Of a DNA stretch of 7,008 nucleotides, positions 1-6,914 are shown piece after piece. Location: assembly GCA_964562425.1 (NCBI GenBank), contig CAZLTJ010000110.1, positions 1-7,008 on the forward strand. The letters are read 5' to 3'. Below the pieces are notes generated by a model. It searched no databases. It saw nothing but the letters and a program-made list of their open reading frames with translations, and was not told the origin of the DNA. Numbering within the stretch: the first letter of the stretch is position 1; each line of letters starts with the position of its first letter. The translations under genes were made by a program, and so were the position numbers. Origin of the DNA: JAUWMV01 sp964562425 (GTDB lineage Bacteria; UBP14; UBA6098; B30-G16).

Positions 1-2952
1 TATTTCTTCTTCACCTACACTCGTAGTTGCGAGAATATTTATTTCTGGATCTATTACGCTTATTTCCTGAAAAGAAACAAAGCCTTTTTGCATATTAAAC
101 GTCTGTCCGAATGCAAAATACTTACCAGAAAGAATTTTAAGATCGCCTAAGAATGAGAGAATACTATCTGTCGTGATTACATAGATTTCACCTGTAATTT
201 TTCCCTCTAACTCTTTTGTAAGAATTAACAGTTCCTCGATAGAAATCGAAGCCTCAACTTCCAGTGGAACTTTTGATTGACTGGGTGAGGCACTGCTGAG
301 TTTCAGTAAATTGCCTTGTTTTATGCTGACATCACCATGAAGTTGCATCGGGAAACCGGTAAGTTCAAGTTTACCATTTGCAAGAAAGTTAAAACCGTTG
401 CTGCTGGATTTTAGTGGAAGTTCTTCCATGAATAATAAAATTCTGAGCTGTTGTGAAACATCGGTAGACGTGTAGAAATCACCTTCACCTCTGAAGTTAC
501 CTGAGATATATTTCTCTCCGAAGATTTTATTCCATAACTTACCTATCAATCCTTTTTGTTGTATCGGTTTTGTACGAATTTCACCATAGATGGTGTCAAT
601 ACTGATTTTACTTCCATTAAGTTTTGCAAAAATTGTTAAATTTTTAAGGGTATCGTCAATGAGCGTAGTTACTACATTTGTGTTTTCTAATCTTATGTTA
701 CCGAACAGAATTAAGTCCTTTAAAGGACCTTGAACTGAGGTATTAATTTTCAAATATCCAGTTGTGAAATCAACGTCTTTAAGAATTTTTCCCATTATAC
801 TATTAACATCTCCATAAGATGTAATATTCAAATCCAAATATGGGTTCTTTTCGAGGAAATTAATGTTGCCAGAGAGATTTAAATCATAGCCAAGCTTACA
901 AAATTTGAGCACATCAATTTTGAGGTCGCTTTTATCCAGAAGAATTCTGAAACTTGCACTATCCCATCCAATGTCAAGTGTTCTTGGGTTAATTATTCTT
1001 CCAGTTAGGTGACCTATCCCTTGAAAGGATTTAAGATCAATATTTAGAATAAAATTAGAAATGATGGAACCGGAAACAAAATCCTGTATTGACTGAAAAT
1101 TATTTATTTCTAATTGATTTGTCGAACCAGATACAATTAAGTTGTTTCCCTTTATCCAAAGTGTATCCACATCGACTATACCATCACCAATTGAAATGTG
1201 AATTGGGCTGAAGCTAAATCCGTTTTCAAAAGAGATATAAATGGGTTGCAAAAGGAATGCATCGATTATATGTGAGAATAATGTTAATTTGTCAAGTTCT
1301 AAAGTCTTTAAATCTATATTATATTGTCCAGATAGTGAAGCATTTATTTCATCTGAGAATAAGTTTACTTCATCTAGATTAAAAACATTATCGTTCATTT
1401 CTCCAATTATTTGGACTGAATCGATATTAATATTTGAAGCCTTAACTTTTTCTGCAGAGCAAGTAAACAAAACAAAAGGTTTACCGTTTCTAATGTTGCC
1501 TGAAGCTAAAAGAAAGACTTTTTCAGCTTCTGTATCCTGGAAACCAAACATATCGGAGTTAAATGAAAGCCTTACTACCATATTTCCAGGTTTACCCTCT
1601 ATATCCATCTGACCTATTACATTACCATTTAATTCATAATCTAACCCAAGAATTTCTATTACTTCAGCAGGTTTTCTAAAATCCACATCAGCGGAGATAA
1701 AAATTGAATCTGGTGAGGCTAAACCCGAAGCGATAATGAAATTATCGAGATAATTAATAGAACCAGCGAAATTTATTACTTCATTATTAATCTGAATGTT
1801 TACATCTAATTCAGGATTTTCTATAGAATAGTCGAATACATCTAAAGTAGAATTTCCTGAAGTAAGATTCAAGATTATGATGTCAGTAATTTTTCCGTTA
1901 TATTCAATATCACCTATAAAATTAATACCCTTCACAGTGGATTTATTAATGTTTATTAGCTTAAGATTTGCAAACTCACCTTTGAAGAGTAAAGTGTCCG
2001 AAGCAAGATCGAAATTAAAGCTTCCCTCAGAAAATTCTGCATCCCCGATTATGCCGTTTTTAGCTTCGATTAAGCCTTTTCTTGTTTTTCCATTAAAGCT
2101 GAATCTACCTTCGCTCGATAGTGGGATGCCGTAAATATCACCGCTATATATAAATTCACCGTTAAAATCACCTTTTCGTTTGCTTAGAAGTGTCAAATTA
2201 CAGGCACCGATACCCTCTAAAATTGTATGTCCCAAAAGTTCATTGATCTCATCAAAATCGACAATACCACCATCGATCTTTATCTGATGGAACGACATCG
2301 GAAATGGATTCAATGAATCGATCTCTATTGAAAAATCGGAAATTGGAAGTTTTAAATGACCTGAATAGAATATAAAGTTGTGTTTGAAATTAAAATCGCC
2401 TTTTGTTAGTATTGTATATCCGTTTGGGAGTACTGCAGTAAAATTTTCCAATGAGCTGGTTGCTGAAGAAGCTGAAGAAGATATATCTCCTTTAAAGAAA
2501 ATCTTATCGATTTTCTTGTTATCTAACTGAAGAATTCCGTTTAATATTTCGAGTTTTTCTACTGAAAAAACAGGTAATTCTATAGGTTTTCTTTTCTTTT
2601 TCTCAACAGTTTCCAGTTGTTTTGTCTTAATATTAATCTTTGGATTTACTATTCTTAGATTATTAATCACCGGAGGATTCAACGACTTGTAATTGATTTC
2701 CAATGTATCAATAGTGAGTAAAATTTTCAATTTTTCCGAATTGTAAGACGCCGCTAAATATTCAAGGTAAATGTAACCGGGAAGTATTTTAGATTTTGAA
2801 TATGTAAGTTTAATGTCGAGATTAAACAATTTGAATGCATAACCTAAAAGCCAAACCTGAACTTTGGCCGATCTCCTGATAATTACAACTCCTGCGATAA
2901 GCAAGATTATCAAAGAGATTATAATAATAATTTTTGGTTTAGATAATTTCAT
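1..2952 (-). CDS. tamB: TamB/AsmA-type translocation and assembly protein, C-terminus cut off by window edge
   Basis: Reading the minus strand from the ATG at 2952 gives 984 codons without a stop to the left edge, so the 3' end is missing. Residues 8-25 are one hydrophobic membrane segment (IIIIISLIILLIAGVVII) after Lys2/5/7 and before RR, an inner-membrane anchor with the rest in the periplasm. Residues 80-110 resemble the AsmA-type N-terminus; residues 117-123 are basic (EKKKRKP) and 158-167 Ser/Ala-rich. The long middle is alternating beta-strand sequence, as in the TamB beta-taco groove. Residues 937-984 match the TamB C-terminal domain (DUF490): LSGKYFAFGQTFNMQKG, then VSF and DPEINILAT. 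Family members span the periplasm and are linked to outer-membrane protein assembly and phospholipid transport, usually with a BamA-type partner, which is not in the window. The E. coli protein is about 1,260 residues, so a few hundred are probably missing. The ATG is the only one in frame after an upstream stop; no Shine-Dalgarno is visible. The alternative is another AsmA-like protein. Confidence 0.9.
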   Translation of the reverse strand, partial: MKLSKPKIIIIISLIILLIAGVVIIRRSAKVQVWLLGYAFKLFNLDIKLTYSKSKILPGYIYLEYLAASYNSEKLKILLTIDTLEINYKSLNPPVINNLRIVNPKINIKTKQLETVEKKKRKPIELPVFSVEKLEILNGILQLDNKKIDKIFFKGDISSSASSATSSLENFTAVLPNGYTILTKGDFNFKHNFIFYSGHLKLPISDFSIEIDSLNPFPMSFHQIKIDGGIVDFDEINELLGHTILEGIGACNLTLLSKRKGDFNGEFIYSGDIYGIPLSSEGRFSFNGKTRKGLIEAKNGIIGDAEFSEGSFNFDLASDTLLFKGEFANLKLININKSTVKGINFIGDIEYNGKITDIIILNLTSGNSTLDVFDYSIENPELDVNIQINNEVINFAGSINYLDNFIIASGLASPDSIFISADVDFRKPAEVIEILGLDYELNGNVIGQMDIEGKPGNMVVRLSFNSDMFGFQDTEAEKVFLLASGNIRNGKPFVLFTCSAEKVKASNINIDSVQIIGEMNDNVFNLDEVNLFSDEINASLSGQYNIDLKTLELDKLTLFSHIIDAFLLQPIYISFENGFSFSPIHISIGDGIVDVDTLWIKGNNLIVSGSTNQLEINNFQSIQDFVSGSIISNFILNIDLKSFQGIGHLTGRIINPRTLDIGWDSASFRILLDKSDLKIDVLKFCKLGYDLNLSGNINFLEKNPYLDLNITSYGDVNSIMGKILKDVDFTTGYLKINTSVQGPLKDLILFGNIRLENTNVVTTLIDDTLKNLTIFAKLNGSKISIDTIYGEIRTKPIQQKGLIGKLWNKIFGEKYISGNFRGEGDFYTSTDVSQQLRILLFMEELPLKSSSNGFNFLANGKLELTGFPMQLHGDVSIKQGNLLKLSSASPSQSKVPLEVEASISIEELLILTKELEGKITGEIYVITTDSILSFLGDLKILSGKYFAFGQTFNMQKGFVSFQEISVIDPEINILATTSVGEEEI

Positions 2953-3078
2953 TACATGATAAGATATTATAATTTTTAGTTTCCCGCAACGACGGAGTGT
3001 ATTAAGGTTTGTTTAAATGGAGTAGTGCAATTTTTCAAGGAAGTTAAAAAAGATGGTTAATGTGCGAAAAAAAATTTT
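2953..3078. other. Intergenic spacer upstream of tamB, possible weak promoter
   Basis: This AT-rich 126-bp gap separates the DUF72 gene from the tamB-like gene, far more than the 0-11 nt joins between the genes before it, so tamB may have its own promoter. On the minus strand a TTGCGG (2984-2989) lies 17 bp before TATCTT (2961-2966), and a perfect TATAAT (2966-2971) overlaps it but has no good -35 at the right distance. Either would give a very short leader. A T-run follows the DUF72 stop codon but without a convincing GC-rich hairpin. No small gene is seen. Confidence 0.35.
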
Positions 3079-3876
3079 CTAAAAAAGCTCCTGCTGGGGA
3101 AATGTGGCTCCAAACAACTTAGATAATTTTATAGCATTCATAGCAGCTTGTCCATTATGGCAATTATTAAAAAATACATAGACATCCCTTGATCGAGTGG
3201 AAAGAAGTTTTACAAGATCGAAAATTTCAAGCATCTCTTCATTAGAGTAATTGTAATCATATCGATTACCCTTTCCATACCAGAATTTATTATTTCTTCC
3301 ATGAAGTCTTAGATAAGATTTATCGGTTGTAATTATCGGTTCATTCGTCATTAGTTTCCCAAGTCGAGGAGAATCTGGTATTACCCAAGAAATTCTATTA
3401 TCTTTCATGAATTTCAAGTTGTTTTGATTTTTCCATAATATGTTTCTAAATTCTATAAATAACGGACCTGATAAAAATTCAGCAATCGATACTACTCTTT
3501 CAAAGTTTGTTCGATTTGGATAAAACGATTCGGGGAACTGTATTAAATATCCGTTAAATGTTCCCTTTTCAATTGCTGGTGATATTGAATTTTGGAATTT
3601 TTGCGAAATTATTCTAATGTCCTCACTGCATGCTTCTCTGTGCGTCAGTACCTGTGGCGTTTTTATTATAAGTTGAAAATTTTCTGGAATTTGATTTATT
3701 AGTTTCTCAATGAAATCTTGTTTGGGAATTGCGTAAAATGTAGTGTTAAGCTCAAGCGCTTGAAAGTGCATCGCATAATACTTTAACCAAATATCTCTTT
3801 TCAAACCTTTGGGGTAGAAAGTTCCATACCAATCCGGGAAAAAGTAACCAGAAGTTCCAATAATTATATTACTCAT
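3079..3876 (-). CDS. DUF72 (YecE-like) TIM-barrel family protein
   Basis: This 265-residue protein has the full length and motif order of the DUF72 family. It opens with IIIGTSGYFFPDWYGTFYP (residues 4-22), followed by LELNTTFYAIP (41-51), a Lys/His segment IKTPQVLTHR (71-80), IEFRNILW (141-148), YLRLHGR (188-194) and DVYVFFNNCHNGQAAMNA (231-248). These are the strand-end motifs lining the barrel's presumed active site, and all look intact. The family is widespread and structurally resembles sugar-phosphate isomerase-type TIM barrels, but I know of no firmly assigned reaction, so none is given. No signal peptide is present; it should be cytoplasmic. I chose the ATG at 3876, 1 nt after the glycosyltransferase stop, because the family motif begins a few residues later. 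A TTG at 3885 would add three residues and overlap the upstream gene. A GAGG 10 nt before the ATG is a weak Shine-Dalgarno candidate. The tight join implies co-translation with the glycosyltransferase. Confidence 0.93.
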   Translation of the reverse strand: MSNIIIGTSGYFFPDWYGTFYPKGLKRDIWLKYYAMHFQALELNTTFYAIPKQDFIEKLINQIPENFQLIIKTPQVLTHREACSEDIRIISQKFQNSISPAIEKGTFNGYLIQFPESFYPNRTNFERVVSIAEFLSGPLFIEFRNILWKNQNNLKFMKDNRISWVIPDSPRLGKLMTNEPIITTDKSYLRLHGRNNKFWYGKGNRYDYNYSNEEMLEIFDLVKLLSTRSRDVYVFFNNCHNGQAAMNAIKLSKLFGATFPQQELF

Positions 3877-3877
3877 A

Positions 3878-5125
3878 TTAAACAAGCCTCGAAAGGAAAT
3901 TAGATAATCTTTTTACAACGATCAAAGCCTCAAAGTTTTCTCTTTGCTTACCGATAGGCATTAATTTATCATTTTGCCATTGCCGGAAAGCTTTTGTAAT
4001 CATGCCGGATGCAATTTCTGGTTCCTTTATCGAAGCCCAGAATCCCAGTTGGTTTGACTCGATAAGTCTAAGTAGTGCACAATTTTTGGGACCTATTGCT
4101 AAAATTGGACGTCCTGCACCTATGTAATCGAAAACCTTGCCAGGAACTATCTGCTCACCGCCTTTGCCATTTGGAACGGATACAAATACAAGATTTAGTT
4201 CTGATTTACATTGTTCCTGTAACGCGTATTTAAATGGAACTTGTTTTTCAATTCGAGCAAATGAAATTTCATTTAATATTTTTTCTGCTTTTTTGGACAT
4301 ATTCCCCTGAAGAATCAATTCAGTTTTTGATAATACATCATCAGGTAAAGTATGGAAAATAATCTTTAAAAGGTTTGGGGAGTTATACCTATTAAAACTA
4401 CCTGAATGAAGGATTGTGAATTTCTCGTTTTTAGAGTATGGTTTAAGGTTTTTGAAATCGTCTGGGTCGAATGGAGTAGGAATTGTTTCCACTGGAGAAT
4501 CGGAGTAGTTTTCAATTGTAACTGTAAAAGATTCATCGGGAACAACGAATCCATCGAAATATTTCAACCAAATTTGGAACTTTTTTTGAGCATAGTAGTT
4601 TTGGACGATATTTGCCACATGTCTTATAAATGAACCGTATGGTTTAAATACCCAAAAAAGGTCACGAATATCAAGAATAACCTTAATGTTTTCATCAATT
4701 TTTTTTATAGATTCAGCAAGTTCCGTGGTACTAAATGGAGGAATTGTAATTATTGCTATATCCGGTTTATGCTTTTTAATCAGCCTGTCCAAATCCAATT
4801 TAACTTCTCTTGTCCAGATATGCATCGGGTCAAGTCCAGGTATTGAACGAATAGCGAGGTTAAGATTGGCTAGATTTTTTTCACCGTTATAGAAGCTTGC
4901 AATTCTTCGTAAGGAATATGTTACTTTCTTTACATTCTCAACTTTTTCTAAGAGAGATTTATCCATTACTCGCCAGGATTTAAAATCACCAGAAGCAACA
5001 ACAGTTATATCCCAACCGTATTTCTTAAGATACTTAACGAACCTTATAGTTCTTTGGCAAGATATTCCACCTGTCGGTGGAAAAAAATATGAGAAATAAA
5101 GAATTTTGCCAAGTTTGGAATTCAT
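3878..5125 (-). CDS. GT-B fold glycosyltransferase (GT4-like), probably surface polysaccharide synthesis
   Basis: The 415-residue protein has the two-domain layout of GT-B glycosyltransferases. The N-terminal acceptor domain starts with ILYFSYFFPPTGGISCQRT (residues 8-26) and RFVKYLKKYGWDITVVAS, with the glycine loop GG typical of GT4-like enzymes. PDIAIITIPPFS (121-132) and VILDIRDLFW (149-158) match the 'D-RD-W' block common in polysaccharide glycosyltransferases of Bacteroidota. The C-terminal nucleotide-sugar domain begins near FTILHSGSFNRYNSP (236-250) and includes GGEQIVPGKVFDYIGAGRPILAIGP (322-346, given here in parts: GGEQIVPGK, VFDYIGAGRP, ILAIGP). The second acid of the usual EX7E motif is Asp333, one position off from Glu324, a variation often seen in this branch. 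No membrane segment is visible, so it is cytosolic or membrane-peripheral. Sugar donor and acceptor cannot be told. Its ATG directly follows the stop of the 58-codon gene (TAAATG), implying coupled translation. There are no other polysaccharide genes in view, so it is an isolated glycosyltransferase. Confidence 0.92.
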   Translation of the reverse strand: MNSKLGKILYFSYFFPPTGGISCQRTIRFVKYLKKYGWDITVVASGDFKSWRVMDKSLLEKVENVKKVTYSLRRIASFYNGEKNLANLNLAIRSIPGLDPMHIWTREVKLDLDRLIKKHKPDIAIITIPPFSTTELAESIKKIDENIKVILDIRDLFWVFKPYGSFIRHVANIVQNYYAQKKFQIWLKYFDGFVVPDESFTVTIENYSDSPVETIPTPFDPDDFKNLKPYSKNEKFTILHSGSFNRYNSPNLLKIIFHTLPDDVLSKTELILQGNMSKKAEKILNEISFARIEKQVPFKYALQEQCKSELNLVFVSVPNGKGGEQIVPGKVFDYIGAGRPILAIGPKNCALLRLIESNQLGFWASIKEPEIASGMITKAFRQWQNDKLMPIGKQRENFEALIVVKRLSNFLSRLV

Positions 5126-5302
5126 TTATGAGATCTTCTCGATAACAATATTTCCATTAACAAGTTGCACAGAAGTCACATCACCCTCAACAAGGTCACC
5201 TGAAATAAGCGTGGAATTTTTTCTGGAAGCTGCAAGGTCTATTGCATTAACTATTTGTTGTTGTGATGCTTCCATAAATTTATTCAAGTCAATTCGAGGC
5301 AT
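5126..5302 (-). CDS. Small protein of unknown function (58 aa) between ffh and glycosyltransferase
   Basis: I do not recognise this protein. It starts MPRIDLNKFMEASQQQ and ends SVQLVNGNIVIEKIS. Residues 5-27 look like one amphipathic helix (Asn/Gln/Ala-rich with Lys and Arg at its ends), and residues 31-57 like two or three short beta strands with a glycine/asparagine turn. It has no membrane segment, no signal peptide and no cysteine or histidine metal-binding pattern. I chose the ATG at 5302, which leaves an 11-nt gap after ffh and has GGTGA five bases upstream as a possible Shine-Dalgarno. Two tandem GTG codons at 5314 and 5311 are in frame, the first sharing the last base of the ffh stop (TAGTG), and would add three or four residues. 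Support for a real gene is its exact fit: it fills the gap between ffh and the glycosyltransferase, with its TAA abutting the next ATG. It could be a small RNA- or nucleotide-binding accessory protein, but that is guesswork. Confidence 0.65.
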   Translation of the reverse strand: MPRIDLNKFMEASQQQIVNAIDLAASRKNSTLISGDLVEGDVTSVQLVNGNIVIEKIS

Positions 5303-5313
5303 AAATTTCACCA

Positions 5314-6636
5314 CTAGAATTTAAATCCCAAAGGAAGACCTGGGATTTTTTTCCCGCTTCTCATTCGTTTAAACATTTCGCGCATTCTAAAAAATTCCTT
5401 AAGCAACCTGTTAACTTGATTAACAGATGTCCCGCTTCCTCGAGCTATTCGTTTTCTCCTGCTGCCCTTTATTATATCTGGTTTTTCACGTTCTTCAATT
5501 GTCATCGAGTTAATTATAGCTTCTATATATACAAGTTCCTTCTCCTCTACATCTAATCCCATTTTAGAACCACCTGGAATCATTTTTACAAGATCCTCAA
5601 ATGAACCCATCTTTTTTAATTGCTTAAGCTGATTAAGAAAGTCTGAAAAGGTAAATTCGGCTCGCATGAATTTCTTTTTCATTTTTTCGGCTTCCTTCTT
5701 GTCAAAAGCTTTTTGAGCTTTTTCAACAAGAGTAACTACGTCTCCTAAACCCAAAATTCGAGAAGCCATGCGATCAGGATAAAAAGGCTCGAGTGCATCA
5801 GGTTTTTCGCCAGTTCCAACAAACAGAATCGGCTTACCCACAACAGCCCTTAGAGACAATGCAGCACCACCCTTAGCGTCACCATCGAGTTTGGTTAATA
5901 CAAACCCATCGATGCCAACACGTCTCGCAAATTCATATCCAACGTCGACAGCTGTTTGACCTGTCATTGCATCAACAACTAAGAAAACAGCATCAGGTTT
6001 CAATTTAAACTGGAGTTGCTCTAACTCCCTCATCATTTGATCATCGATTTGAAGTCTTCCTGCCGTATCAAGAATTAATACATCCCATCCATTTGTATTG
6101 GCTTCTTTAATAGCTCGCTGCGCAGTGCCTAACGGCTGTTCCATAAAGGAAGGTAATACCGAGGCAACGCCAATTTGTTTAGCGAGTGTTTGAATTTGTT
6201 GCGCAGCTGCAGGTCTATAAATATCAAGGGCAACCAATGTTGGATTCCAGTCATGATTTTTAAGCCATACTGCTAATTTAGCTGCATGAGTTGTTTTACC
6301 AGAGCCTTGAAGTCCCACAAGCATTATCACTGTGGGATTAGAGCGTGGTAATGAAATTTTTGGGGGTGCTTTACCACCCAAAAGATCGATGAGTTTATTA
6401 TGAACAATCTTGACAACCTGTTGACCGGGAGTAATAGATGTGAGAACTTTATCTCCGACAGCTTCATCTTCAACATTTTGAATAAACTGCTTAACTATCT
6501 TATAATTAACATCTGCCTCAAGAAGAGCCATTCTAACTTCTTGAAGTCCATCCTTAATATTTTTTGTATTAAGTTTTCCTCTGCTAGTTAAACTCCTAAA
6601 TGCGTTGTTTAATCTGTTAGTTAGTTGCTCGAACAT
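5314..6636 (-). CDS. ffh: Signal recognition particle protein Ffh (SRP54 GTPase)
   Basis: Ffh binds 4.5S RNA to form the signal recognition particle, recognises signal sequences and transmembrane segments on ribosomes, and delivers them to FtsY at the inner membrane. The 440-residue length is normal. The N domain is residues 1-90, with LQEVRMALLEADVNYKIVK (31-49) typical. The G domain shows all GTPase motifs: P-loop GLQGSGKT (108-115), DIYRPAAAQQ (138-147), DTAGR (190-194), TKLDGDAKGG (248-257) and GTGEKPDALEPF (274-285). The methionine-rich M domain (about 325-430) has the finger-loop region MKKKFM to KKMGSFEDLVKMIPGG, and the RNA-binding helix-turn-helix SRRKRIARGSGTSVNQVN (392-409). Nothing appears broken. 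The ATG at 6636 gives the usual MFEQLTNRL start; no Shine-Dalgarno is seen. It is the first gene of a tight cluster, divergent from the tRNA 72 bp away. In many bacteria ffh is next to rpsP (S16); here that partner is absent. Confidence 0.99.
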   Translation of the reverse strand: MFEQLTNRLNNAFRSLTSRGKLNTKNIKDGLQEVRMALLEADVNYKIVKQFIQNVEDEAVGDKVLTSITPGQQVVKIVHNKLIDLLGGKAPPKISLPRSNPTVIMLVGLQGSGKTTHAAKLAVWLKNHDWNPTLVALDIYRPAAAQQIQTLAKQIGVASVLPSFMEQPLGTAQRAIKEANTNGWDVLILDTAGRLQIDDQMMRELEQLQFKLKPDAVFLVVDAMTGQTAVDVGYEFARRVGIDGFVLTKLDGDAKGGAALSLRAVVGKPILFVGTGEKPDALEPFYPDRMASRILGLGDVVTLVEKAQKAFDKKEAEKMKKKFMRAEFTFSDFLNQLKQLKKMGSFEDLVKMIPGGSKMGLDVEEKELVYIEAIINSMTIEEREKPDIIKGSRRKRIARGSGTSVNQVNRLLKEFFRMREMFKRMRSGKKIPGLPLGFKF

Positions 6637-6664
6637 TATGCTTCATGTCTTTCAGATAAAAATC

Positions 6665-6693
6665 TTGACAATATCTTTAAACAATTTTAATTA
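6665..6693 (+). promoter_or_regulatory. Probable sigma-70-type promoter for the tRNA gene
   Basis: A perfect TTGACA (6665-6670) is followed after exactly 17 bp by TAATTA (6688-6693). The tRNA begins 15 bp further on, so transcription would start near 6700 with a leader of about 9 nt, a normal layout for a tRNA gene. The TAATTA matches TATAAT at only some positions, and an overlapping TTTAAT at 6686-6691 has a 15-bp spacing. The site lies in the 72-bp gap shared with the divergent ffh gene, whose own promoter must overlap it; no clear minus-strand promoter was found. Confidence 0.55.
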
Positions 6694-6708
6694 CTGGATG
6701 CTTTTCAT

Positions 6709-6782
6709 GGCGGCGTAGCTCAGTTGGTTAGAGCAGCGGAATCATAATCCGCGTGTCCGGGGTTCAAATCCCTGCGCCGCTA
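6709..6782 (+). tRNA. tRNA with anticodon CAT, probably elongator tRNA-Met
   Basis: The 74-nt sequence folds as a complete cloverleaf. The acceptor stem pairs 6709-6715 with 6775-6781 (last pair G1-U72), the D stem is GCTC/GAGC with loop AGTTGGTTA, the anticodon stem is GCGGA/TCCGC, and the T stem is CGGGG/CCCTG around TTCAAAT. The anticodon CAT is at 6743-6745 and the discriminator is A73. It is not initiator tRNA: position 1 is paired with 72 and the three G-C pairs next to the anticodon loop are missing (A31-U39). CAT could also be the tRNA-Ile read as AUA after lysidine modification by TilS; elongator Met seems more likely from overall resemblance, but I cannot prove it. CCA is not encoded, so it must be added by CCA-adding enzyme. 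Seven T's follow A73 directly. Confidence 0.96.
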
Positions 6783-6914
6783 TTTTTTTATGAAATAATG
6801 TAAATTCTTCACTGGAATATGCAACTTGTAAAAAATAATTATTTATTCAACATGAGATCAGCATTAGAATCGTTATACTCGTTTTCTTATCCGAAAAAGC
6901 TATATAAATACAGT
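6783..6914. other. AT-rich intergenic spacer between tRNA and secreted-protein gene
   Basis: This 132-bp spacer lies between the converging 3' ends of the tRNA and the T9SS-tail gene. It begins with T7 (6783-6789), which right after the structured tRNA could act as a Rho-independent stop, although there is no separate hairpin. At 6833-6844 is a perfect 12-bp AT palindrome (AAATAATTATTT), extended by TTG/CAA ends at 6826 and 6850; it could be a weak two-way terminator stem but has no G-C pairs in its core. A 36-codon plus-strand reading frame from 6819 to 6929 is probably chance. Confidence 0.4.

Noticed and set aside
1241..1612. 123-codon plus-strand reading frame
   Set aside because: It lies wholly antisense to the tamB-like gene, whose minus-strand translation is coherent over the whole region; composition and lack of recognisable motifs mark it as a shadow.
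1877..2134. 85-codon plus-strand reading frame
   Set aside because: Also antisense to the tamB-like gene, with no motif or ribosome-binding site; a shadow.
3058..3090. Possible terminator after the DUF72 gene (T-run on the minus strand)
   Set aside because: There is a T8 stretch but the preceding bases form only a weak, imperfect AT stem; no clear intrinsic terminator.
5106..5324. 72-codon plus-strand reading frame opposite the small gene
   Set aside because: Antisense to the 58-codon gene and its junctions; the minus-strand frame fits the operon spacing far better.
6655..6684. Possible ffh promoter on the minus strand (TTGTTT with a TTTTAT or TTTATC -10)
   Set aside because: The -10 matches the consensus at too few positions, and in such AT-rich sequence comparable pairs arise by chance.
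6826..6850. AT-rich near-palindrome as an operator or attachment site
   Set aside because: The perfect part is only 12 bp of A/T, expected by chance in a spacer this AT-rich, and no integrase or regulator is nearby although a tRNA is adjacent.
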